Positions 1 to 6,587 of a stretch of 11,614 bases of DNA are shown here, in pieces. Location of the stretch: assembly GCA_944392065.1 (NCBI GenBank), contig CALXVO010000029.1, forward strand, positions 1 through 11,614. The letters run 5' to 3'. The translations under genes and the position numbers were made by a program. Numbering within the stretch: position 1 is the first letter of the stretch; each line of letters starts with the position of its first letter. Under the pieces are notes generated by a model, which saw only the letters and a list, made by a program, of their open reading frames with translations, searched no databases and had not been told where the DNA came from. Source of the stretch: an uncultured Clostridia bacterium (GTDB taxonomy: Bacteria > Bacillota > Clostridia > TANB77 > CAG-508).

Positions 1-90
1 GATGAGATAATTCCCGAATTAGAAAAGTGTGTTTTTATTCTAGAACATATACAAGACAAAACAACATTGAATGTGAAGAATGTTTTTTAG
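1..90 (+). CDS. C-terminal end of an unidentified upstream ORF (partial)
   Basis: The first frame is open from the window edge to a TAG at 88-90 and gives 29 residues ending in TTLNVKNVF. The composition (Glu, Lys, Ile, Leu) would suit the end of a real protein in this genome, but the stretch is too short to assign to a family and could be chance in AT-rich DNA. It ends about 78 bases before the glgP promoter, so it would be a separate transcription unit. No convincing terminator follows it. Confidence 0.3.
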   Translation, partial: DEIIPELEKCVFILEHIQDKTTLNVKNVF

Positions 91-167
91 TGAATTGTAA
101 AATCATCATTATCATGTGATTCTAGAGAAAGTTGAAAAAAGGGAAATGTAAATTTTTTTAAAACTTA

Positions 168-196
168 TTGACATATTTCTAGTTTATTTATAAAAT
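168..196 (+). promoter_or_regulatory. Sigma-A-type promoter for glgP
   Basis: A consensus -35 box TTGACA lies at 168-173 and a -10 box TAAAAT at 191-196, separated by exactly 17 bases. Transcription should start near 203, giving a leader of about 80 bases. TCTAGA palindromes at 121-126 and 200-205 flank the promoter and could be operator-like, but the same hexamer also occurs inside glgP, so this is only a remark. Confidence 0.75.
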
Positions 197-283
197 ATAT
201 CTAGAAAAATTGGAGAATTGTCTCTAAAAGAAAATTAGACGAAGGAAAAATGCTTGAAATAAACTTAAGGAGGAAATTCATAG

Positions 284-2842
284 ATGTACACATTTAATAG
301 GATAAAGGTAAATCCACAATTACCAAATAGGATTGAAAAATTATCGGTAATAGCAAATAACTTATGGTGGTCATGGAATACAGATTTCTTAAAATTGTTT
401 AAAGAAATAGATATAGATTTGTGGGAAAGAGTGGGAAAAAACCCTGTTAAGTTTCTAAAAAATGTCTCACAAGAAAAATTAGAAGAAGTATGTGAAAATC
501 AAGAACTCTTAAAACAATATGATAAATTTGTTAAAGATTTTGAAGACTATATGAAAAGCAAAAATACTTGGTTTAATAAAAAACATTCAAACAATGCAGG
601 AGATTTAATAGCATACTTTTCTGCTGAATATGGTTTGGACGAAATACTTCCAATATATTCTGGTGGTCTTGGAATTTTATCTGGAGATCATTTGAAATCT
701 GCAAGCGATTTAGGAATTCATTTAATTGCAGTAGGTCTTTTATACAAGAATGGATATTTTTGGCAAACAATAAATGGACAAGGAGTTCAAGAAACAGAAT
801 ATAAAGATCTAGATTTAGAAAATTTGCCAATCCTTCCTGTAAAGGATGTGGATGGCAAAGATTTAATTATATCTGTAGATATGCCAAAAAAGAAATTATA
901 TATAAAAGTATGGGAAATAAAAGTGGGACGTGTAACCTTATACTTAATGGATTCGGATATTGATGCTAATATTGATGAATATAGAGGAATAACAAAAACC
1001 TTATATGGAGGAAATCAAGAAACTCGTATACAGCAAGAAATTGTACTTGGAATGGCTGGGGTGGAACTTCTAAGAAGAATTGGAGTAAAGCCAACTGTAT
1101 ATCATATGAACGAAGGACATTCATCATTTTTAATACTAAAACTAATCGAAAATACAATAAATGATAAAAAAGTTTCTTTTAATATGGCAAAAGATATAGT
1201 AAGTTCTAAAACAGTGTTTACTACACATACACCAGTACCTGCTGGAAATGATATATTCCCATTAGAATTAATGGAAAAGTATTTTAAAGATTATTGGGAT
1301 AAATTGGGCATTAGTAAGCAAGACTTTTTCAAAATGGGAAGAAAACCAAATGCAAATTTAAGTAGTGGATTTGATATGGGAGTGCTAGCATTAAAAGTAG
1401 CCGGAAAGAAGAATGGTGTTAGTAAATTACATGGCGCAGTTTCTAGAGAATTATTTGGAGATATATGGCCAAATATAGCAGCAAATGAAGCACCAATTAC
1501 TTATGTGACAAATGGAATACATACTTGTTCATGGCTCCCACAAAATATAAAAAGTTTATATAACGAATATTTAGCACCTTATTGGCAGGACAATATCTTT
1601 AATAATGAAGTATGGGAGAGAATTAATAACATACCAGATGAAAAGCTATGGAATGCACATTTAGAAAGAAAAAGAAAGCTAATCGCTTTAGTGAAAGAGA
1701 ATACAACAAAGAGATTACATAGATGCGGATATAGTTATCAAGAAATAGATAAAATTACTTCAAAACTAAGTGAAAATGTACTAACAATTGGTTTTGCAAG
1801 AAGATTTGCAACATATAAAAGAGCAACACTTATTTTTAAAGACCTAGAAAGAATTACACAAATATTTAGTAACGAAAATAGACCAATTCAAATAATATTT
1901 GCAGGAAAAGCACATCCAGCAGATAAAGAGGGACAGGATTTAATAAAATATATTCATGAAATATCTATGAAACCACAATTTAAAGGAAAAATATTCTTAC
2001 TTGAAAATTATAATATTGCCATGTCAAGGTATTTAATAAGTGGAGTAGATGTATGGCTAAATACTCCTAGAAGACCAATGGAAGCATCAGGAACAAGTGG
2101 ACAAAAAGCATCGGTATGCGGAGTGCCAAACTTTAGTGTATTAGATGGCTGGTGGGCAGAAGGATATAATTCTAAAAATGGTTGGTACATAGGTTTAAAT
2201 GATGAATATGAAAACTACGATGTGCAAGATAAAGCAGATAGTGACGATATCTATACAACATTAGAAAATAAAATAATACCTACATATTATGATAGAAATA
2301 AAGATAATATTCCAGAAAAATGGATTAAAATAATGAAGAATTCCATTATATCAACCGGAGGAAGGTTCAGCACTTCTAGAATGCTTGTTGATTATGTGGA
2401 AAAACTATATCTTCCATTATGCGATTTATATGATAATTATTTTAGCAAACTGGATAAAGTAGCTGAGTTTAATAGTTGGAAAGAGGATTTGTATAGAAAT
2501 TGGGAGGATATAAAAATAACTCAAGAAAATAATCTAGACAATATCACAATTGATGCCGGAAACTACATAGAAGTAAAATGTAAAGTAAGTTTACCAAATA
2601 TTTCTGTGAATAACATACAAGCAGAGGTATATTACGGTAAAATAGAAGAAAGTGGAGTTGTAGATGATATTCAGGTAATACCAATGAAACTAGAAGATGA
2701 GGATAGAGAAAACAAAGTATATACGTTTGTGGCTAAAATAAAACTTGTAAATGGTGGAGAGTATGGCTACACTTTTAGAGTAATTCCAAAACATGAAATG
2801 ATATTGGATTCGGAAAATTTAGATTTAATTAAATGGATATAA
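284..2842 (+). CDS. glgP: Alpha-glucan phosphorylase (glycogen phosphorylase, DUF3417 type)
   Basis: This cytoplasmic, PLP-dependent enzyme removes glucose from alpha-1,4-glucans with phosphate and releases glucose-1-phosphate. The 852 residues match the long bacterial/archaeal form of the family. An N-terminal DUF3417 region (roughly residues 13-120, with NNLWWSWN at 26-33) is followed by the glycine-rich SGGLGILSGDHLKSASDLG at 126-144, and then the phosphorylase core. The segment EASGTSGQKA places the candidate PLP lysine at Lys608, followed by SVLDGWWAEGYN. About 100 C-terminal residues form a beta-rich extension. The ATG at 284 follows AAGGAGG (267-273) with a 10-base gap. The gene has its own promoter and leads a unit with the small membrane protein at 2922. 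The convergent GH57/DUF4912 operon suggests a shared role in storage-glucan turnover. No damage is visible. Family assignment is firm; the native substrate (glycogen or maltodextrin) is inferred. Confidence 0.95.
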   Translation: MYTFNRIKVNPQLPNRIEKLSVIANNLWWSWNTDFLKLFKEIDIDLWERVGKNPVKFLKNVSQEKLEEVCENQELLKQYDKFVKDFEDYMKSKNTWFNKKHSNNAGDLIAYFSAEYGLDEILPIYSGGLGILSGDHLKSASDLGIHLIAVGLLYKNGYFWQTINGQGVQETEYKDLDLENLPILPVKDVDGKDLIISVDMPKKKLYIKVWEIKVGRVTLYLMDSDIDANIDEYRGITKTLYGGNQETRIQQEIVLGMAGVELLRRIGVKPTVYHMNEGHSSFLILKLIENTINDKKVSFNMAKDIVSSKTVFTTHTPVPAGNDIFPLELMEKYFKDYWDKLGISKQDFFKMGRKPNANLSSGFDMGVLALKVAGKKNGVSKLHGAVSRELFGDIWPNIAANEAPITYVTNGIHTCSWLPQNIKSLYNEYLAPYWQDNIFNNEVWERINNIPDEKLWNAHLERKRKLIALVKENTTKRLHRCGYSYQEIDKITSKLSENVLTIGFARRFATYKRATLIFKDLERITQIFSNENRPIQIIFAGKAHPADKEGQDLIKYIHEISMKPQFKGKIFLLENYNIAMSRYLISGVDVWLNTPRRPMEASGTSGQKASVCGVPNFSVLDGWWAEGYNSKNGWYIGLNDEYENYDVQDKADSDDIYTTLENKIIPTYYDRNKDNIPEKWIKIMKNSIISTGGRFSTSRMLVDYVEKLYLPLCDLYDNYFSKLDKVAEFNSWKEDLYRNWEDIKITQENNLDNITIDAGNYIEVKCKVSLPNISVNNIQAEVYYGKIEESGVVDDIQVIPMKLEDEDRENKVYTFVAKIKLVNGGEYGYTFRVIPKHEMILDSENLDLIKWI

Positions 2843-2921
2843 AAAAGAACTATACTCAATGACAAAATTAAAATGATTTAAAATTTAATTAATATACAAA
2901 TTGATAAAGGAGGAAAGAACA

Positions 2922-3083
2922 ATGGAGGAAGTTAAAGAAGAAAGCTTAGAGCAAAAACAAGAAAAAGCAGAAAAGAAAGTACAAGAAAAGAAAAACACAT
3001 TTACATTAATATATATTCTTGTTGGAATATTTATAATAGCAGTACTTGCAATGTTACTATATGCATTCTTTGTTACTAGATAG
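2922..3083 (+). CDS. Small single-pass membrane protein, function unknown
   Basis: The ORF encodes 53 residues: a highly charged, probably helical N-terminal half (Glu/Lys/Gln-rich, residues 1-26), then one strong hydrophobic segment (about residues 28-50, IYILVGIFIIAVLAMLLYAF), and a short tail VTR. This predicts a bitopic inner-membrane protein with a charged cytoplasmic head. I chose the ATG at 2922 because AAAGGAGG lies at 2906-2913, 8 bases upstream. An in-frame TTG at 2901 lies ahead of that RBS and is not credible. The gene starts 79 bases after glgP and ends 22 bases before a strong terminator, so it is probably co-transcribed with glgP. I recognise no family. It is too charged to be a signal peptide fragment. 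Confidence 0.75.
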   Translation: MEEVKEESLEQKQEKAEKKVQEKKNTFTLIYILVGIFIIAVLAMLLYAFFVTR

Positions 3084-3105
3084 GAAAGTGCGTAAATTTA
3101 TTAAG

Positions 3106-3142
3106 AAAAGTGCATCGAAATCAAAGATTTCGATGCACTTTT
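3106..3142. terminator. Perfect 17-bp hairpin terminator, probably bidirectional
   Basis: The arms 3106-3122 and 3126-3142 are perfectly complementary (17 bp) around the loop AAA. The stem begins with AAAA and ends with TTTT, so both strands end in a short U tract. It closes the glgP unit and lies between convergent genes, where it could also stop transcripts arriving from the minus-strand operon. A smaller hairpin, TTTGC-TTC-GCAAA, follows at 3150-3162. The rest of the gap up to 3287 shows nothing else I can support. Confidence 0.85.
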
Positions 3143-3287
3143 GTAGCGTTTTGCTTCGCAAATATGCACGCCCAAGGAAACTTAGGCCTAGTTGTATAAG
3201 AGAAAGTCGTTTAAAGTACTGAAATATCAAATAAAAAAATAGATACTTCTTCTCTAAAAAATAGATTGTAAATGTAACATTAAAGAT

Positions 3288-4880
3288 TTAATAATAAATC
3301 ATGTAATCAATTTCTGGAAAGATACAATCTTTTTTATAGATATCTTTTAAAAATTCTTCATCAATCTTATCTTCTGTAATTTGATAATACAATTTTGTAA
3401 ATCTACCAATATGATCTTTAATTCTTTTCTTTGCATAATCTACCATAGTTCCATTTGTTATGATAAATAGCCAGTCACTACTCTGTGCGAGTAAAAGTTC
3501 TCTAGCACATTGATTTAATGCTTTTCTACGCAAAGAAGTCTTTTTTTCATTGGGGTATAAGTGTGCAAGTTCCACCATTCTATTGCCTGCAACATGAAGA
3601 TGCCTATGTACATAATCATTGGTCTGGTTAAGCCAGACTTCACTATATCCATTAGCACCCCAACTAGAGCGGCAAGGAGTAGATACCTGCATTAAAGGAT
3701 ATCTATCTATGTATTCGCTAGGAGTTATCAATTTAAAATTACATTCATCATAATAAATTTTCTTAAATAAAATATATAGCCAATAAGGACCTTCATACCA
3801 CGAATGTACATAAAGTTCTGCATCATATCTACATAGAATAATAGATGGATATCACATAAGTGCTGCAAGCTTTTCAATCTGTGCTTCTCTACTATCAAAA
3901 AAATGACCTGCTTGCTTCTCAACCGAATCTCTTGCCCATTGTAAATTGTATATATCTTTCTCACAATCTTTTCCAGTTATTCTATGGTACTTAATTCCAG
4001 TATGTACACGAGCACCATTAGAAGCTATATAAGGTTTAATATAATCATAATCGGTATCATACCCAATATCACGATAGAAATCCCTGTAATTAAAATCACC
4101 AGGATAGCCATTAATAGAACTCCACACTTGCCTAGAAGATTCTATATCTCTACCAAAGGCAATAACGCCATCTGGAGAAACAATAGGAGCAAAGGTACCA
4201 TAAACAGGTGTAGGATTTCCATACAAAATACCATGTGATTCAGTGATTATATAGTCTATGCCAAATTCTTTTAGGTATTTGTCTGCTTCGGGAATATAGC
4301 CACATTCGGGAAGCCAAATGCCTCGAGGTTTTTTACCAAAATATTTTTCGTAAGTTTGAACACCAACTGCAATTTGTGCTTTTACAGTCTGCTCTGTAAT
4401 ATATAAAATAGGAAAATACCCATGTGTTGCACCACAAGTTATTATTTCCAAAACACCTATATCTTGAAAATGTTTAAATGCTTGGATTAAATTACAATTA
4501 TATACATCTTTAAACACATGTAAATCATTTGTGTATCTATCTAAATAATATTTTGAAAGCTCATTTAATCTACTATCATATTTTGTTCTTTCCACTTCTT
4601 TTTTACAAAGTTCAATGTGAGTTTTTAAATACTTAATATATCTTTTTTGCAAAAGTTTATTATCAAGCATATTAAGAAGAGGGGGAGTAAGTGACATTGT
4701 TATCCTAAAGTCAACTTTTTCCTCCTCTAATTTCTTAAAATTTAAAAGAAGTGGTATATATGTTTCAGAGATGGCTTCATAAAGCCATTGCTCTTCTAAA
4801 TAATCTTCACTTTCAGGATGATGGATAAATGGTAAATGTGCATGTAGTACAAAGCTTACATATCCTTTTTCTTTTGTCAT
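3288..4880 (-). pseudogene. GH57/DUF1957 alpha-glucan enzyme (branching-enzyme or 4-alpha-glucanotransferase type) interrupted by one in-frame TGA
   Basis: Read through the stop, this is one frame of 530 codons, the usual length of GH57 proteins with a DUF1957 C-terminal domain. These cytoplasmic enzymes cut alpha-1,4-glucan chains and transfer them, often to make alpha-1,6 branches. The first part (residues 1-342) is well preserved: HAHLPF at 13-18, GATHGYFP at 150-157, and WLPECGY with the nucleophile Glu192. Codon 343 is TGA (3852-3854). The same frame continues with YPSIIL and YDAEL, whose Asp353 is the catalytic acid, then the DUF1957 part ending FPEIDYMIYY. No frameshift is needed. The truncated 342-residue product would lack the acid residue and should be inactive. 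The second half has odd residues at normally conserved places (HSWYEGP where HWWYEGP is typical), which fits decay. The start ATG (4880) follows AGAAAGG, 22 bases after the DUF4912 stop. Alternatives are a sequencing error, or readthrough. Confidence 0.85.
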
Positions 4881-4902
4881 ATTTATTCATACCTTTCTTA
4901 GT

Positions 4903-6132
4903 TTATTTAAATGTAGAACTATTTGAAGAAGATAAGCTTAATTTTGTATTACCTGCTGCCAAATCTTCTATATTTATTTCTCCGTTATATATTTCTTTAT
5001 ATAATTCATAAATATCATATACTTTGCCAAGACTTTTTATAAATGTTATTGAAGAGATTTCTTTTTCTTCAATATAATTATTTTTAACATTCTTAAAGAA
5101 TACTGATTTGCCAAGTTTATCAAATAAAATGTGATCATTAGGCATTTGCATATCATTTGAAGTAGTAATATGAATATAGTTATCTATATTAGAATTATAT
5201 TCTATTGGACGTCTGCCAAGTTCTACTGCATAGTCACAGTCAGCATCATTTATATGTAAATACCAGCTATTTGCAAAATCATTTATTTCAACCTCAAAAG
5301 AGTAATTCATGGTTTTATTTGTAATGATAAGCACAGGTTTTGTAGTATTGAAAAAATTTTCTCCATATTTCTCAATATATGAATTTCTATCATCATCTGA
5401 AATATCCCAATATATGAAAAGCATATTAGGTGTTTGAGCCAAGATTTTTACAACAGTTTCATTATATCTATATGGTAAGTCATAATATTCGACAGTGGAA
5501 AATTCTTTCTTTACTGCTTTTTTAGAACTAGTTTTTGATTTAGTAGTTTTTTTGGTTGGGGATTTTTTAGTTGCACTTTTGGCTTTTGCACTAGATTTAG
5601 TAGCAGTACTTTTTTTGGCTACAGTCTTAGCTACACTAGTCTTGGTCGCTGCTTTTTTTGAAGTAGAAACTCTTGTAGCAGAAGTCTTAGTAGAAGCATC
5701 CTTTGCAGTAGAAGTTTTCCTAGTAGAAGTCTTACTTGTAGTGCTTTTGGTGGTAGTATCTTTATCAGAAGCAGTTCTTGTAGTACTTTTTTTTGAAGTA
5801 GTTGCCTTACTAGCAGCATTTTTTGTAGCAACAGTTTTATCAGTGGCTACCTTTTTATCAGCACTTTTAGTAGCAGACTTTACGGTAGTACTTTTACTAG
5901 GACTAGTTTTCTTTGAAGTACTAGACTTCGGCGTACTAGCAGTAGTAGCGGACGCTGTAGATTTTATTGTACTAGTCTTTTTAGTACTTTTACTTTTTAC
6001 TATTATATCGGCATTTTTGGTAGCATCTTTTTTTGAAGCCTCTGCAGTTTTTTTATTAGTATCCGTTTTATTTTCAATATTTAATAAATTTAATATTTTA
6101 TTTTTTAGTTCTTCTTTAGATTTCCTTGGCAT
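4903..6132 (-). CDS. DUF4912 domain protein with a long histone-H1-like basic N-terminal tail
   Basis: The 409-residue protein has three parts. Residues 1-44 are a short helical start (KSKEELKNKILNLLNIE). Residues 45-209 are low-complexity sequence built almost only from Lys, Ser, Thr and Ala with a few Arg and Asp, strongly basic and probably disordered. Residues about 212-375 are a globular domain whose LPYRYNE, ILAQTPNMLFIYWDIS and SWYLHIND...VELG segments match the DUF4912 pattern as I know it. DUF4912 has no established activity. It is repeatedly found beside GH57/DUF1957 genes, as here (22 bases apart, same operon), so an accessory role in alpha-glucan metabolism is an inference from context. 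The tail could bind nucleic acid, polyphosphate or an anionic surface; nothing in the sequence decides this. The ATG at 6132 follows GGAGG (6139-6143) at 6 bases. Confidence 0.88.
   Translation of the reverse strand: MPRKSKEELKNKILNLLNIENKTDTNKKTAEASKKDATKNADIIVKSKSTKKTSTIKSTASATTASTPKSSTSKKTSPSKSTTVKSATKSADKKVATDKTVATKNAASKATTSKKSTTRTASDKDTTTKSTTSKTSTRKTSTAKDASTKTSATRVSTSKKAATKTSVAKTVAKKSTATKSSAKAKSATKKSPTKKTTKSKTSSKKAVKKEFSTVEYYDLPYRYNETVVKILAQTPNMLFIYWDISDDDRNSYIEKYGENFFNTTKPVLIITNKTMNYSFEVEINDFANSWYLHINDADCDYAVELGRRPIEYNSNIDNYIHITTSNDMQMPNDHILFDKLGKSVFFKNVKNNYIEEKEISSITFIKSLGKVYDIYELYKEIYNGEINIEDLAAGNTKLSLSSSNSSTFK
5506..6000 (-). repeat. Low-complexity coding repeat (Lys/Ser/Thr/Ala tail)
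   Basis: About 495 bases encode residues 45-209 of the DUF4912 protein as imperfect short repeats (units such as STSKK, TATKS, KSATK). At the DNA level the plus strand reads as recurring TAGTAGAAG- and TAGCAG-like words. Such a tract can expand or contract by slippage, so its length probably varies between strains. It also leaves a long but meaningless open frame on the opposite strand. Confidence 0.8.
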
Positions 6133-6164
6133 GCTTTTCCTCCGTACATATAATATTCTAATAT

Positions 6165-6193
6165 ATAATATATCAAATACTAAATAAATTCAA
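6165..6193 (-). promoter_or_regulatory. Probable promoter of the DUF4912-GH57 operon
   Basis: On the minus strand TTGAAT (6188-6193) and TATTAT (6165-6170) are 17 bases apart, and the predicted start lies shortly before the RBS at 6139-6143. The surrounding DNA is very AT-rich, so chance matches are likely and confidence is moderate. It is divergent from the valS promoter, with about 35 bases between the two -35 boxes. Confidence 0.5.
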
Positions 6194-6228
6194 GTGAAAA
6201 AAGAAAAAATAAAATTTTTTTAAAATTA

Positions 6229-6257
6229 TTGCATAAAATAAAAAAATATGGTAATAT
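6229..6257 (+). promoter_or_regulatory. Promoter of the T-box/valS unit, with extended -10
   Basis: TTGCAT (6229-6234) and TAATAT (6252-6257) are separated by 17 bases, and a TG dinucleotide at 6249-6250 makes an extended -10 (TGGTAATAT). The predicted start near 6264 falls just before the first bases of the T-box leader, which supports the call. Confidence 0.7.
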
Positions 6258-6263
6258 GTATAA

Positions 6264-6540
6264 CATAATGTTAAGAAGAAGAGGAGTAAGTTTTGGGTTT
6301 CTATAAAGAGAATAGAAGTGTATACGCTGAGAGCTTCTAATAGAAACAAAATTGAAGGTAGCTTTGGAGCAGATATGGTGAAATAGTAGTAATCATATAC
6401 GTGTGACTTGCGTTAAAAGTTAAGAGATACAATGTTTAATTTTGAATAGAAAAATGTTTTTATTCAATGTAGATAAATTGTGAATTAAGGTGGTACCGTA
6501 AGCAAACAGCTTGCCCTTATATATGGGGTGAGCTGTTTTC
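6264..6540 (+). promoter_or_regulatory. T-box riboswitch, valine-specific (leader of valS)
   Basis: This leader RNA binds tRNA-Val and lets transcription continue into valS when the tRNA is uncharged. Stem I contains a GTTTCTAT/ATAGAAAC helix, and its specifier loop reads TTGAAGGTAGC. In it the codon GUA (6358-6360) pairs with a Val anticodon, which agrees with the downstream gene. A later stem of 7 bp (6442-6448 with 6461-6467) fits stem III. The T-box AAGGTGGTACCG is at 6487-6498, and its TGGT should pair with the tRNA acceptor end. The antiterminator can be written out: AAGG (6487-6490) with CCTT (6515-6518), the bulge TGGTACC, and GTAAGC (6498-6503) with GCTTGC (6509-6514). It is mutually exclusive with the terminator at 6504-6538. 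The internal pairings of stems I and II are only partly resolved by eye. Confidence 0.95.
6504..6538 (+). terminator. T-box attenuator terminator
   Basis: Bases 6504-6517 pair with 6525-6538 in a 14-bp stem (AAACAGCT with AGCTGTTT, then three C-G pairs flanked by G-U wobbles) around a 7-base loop of alternating TA. It consumes the bases needed by the antiterminator, giving a proper switch. The U tract is short (four T, partly inside the stem, then CTGC), less than in many attenuators. Confidence 0.85.
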
Positions 6541-6587
6541 TGCACAAATGGAATATGGTCCTGATTGTGCAAGGAAAGGGTGATTTT

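Noticed and set aside
121..205. Repeated TCTAGA palindromes around the glgP promoter as operators
   Set aside because: The hexamer also occurs several times inside glgP, so the density near the promoter is not special enough to claim regulation.
250..297. A 15-codon upstream ORF (ATG at 250) overlapping the glgP start in another frame
   Set aside because: It has only a weak GAAGGA at 4-5 bases, its sequence is unremarkable, and the strong RBS and start of glgP lie inside it; probably chance.
3852..3854. TGA as selenocysteine or as a reassigned codon
   Set aside because: Only weak AT-rich pairing follows the codon, no GH57 selenoprotein is known to me, and the other genes have no internal TGA.
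3728..3964. A 78-codon minus-strand ORF overlapping the GH57 stop region, which could suggest a frameshift
   Set aside because: It is in another frame. The GH57 homology continues in the original frame across the TGA, so no frameshift is needed.
5495..6187. A 230-codon open frame on the plus strand opposite the DUF4912 tail, rich in Val, Leu, Ala and Phe
   Set aside because: It is the antisense of the Lys/Ser/Thr/Ala repeat tract, has no RBS at its start, and its hydrophobic composition is a by-product of the low-complexity sequence.
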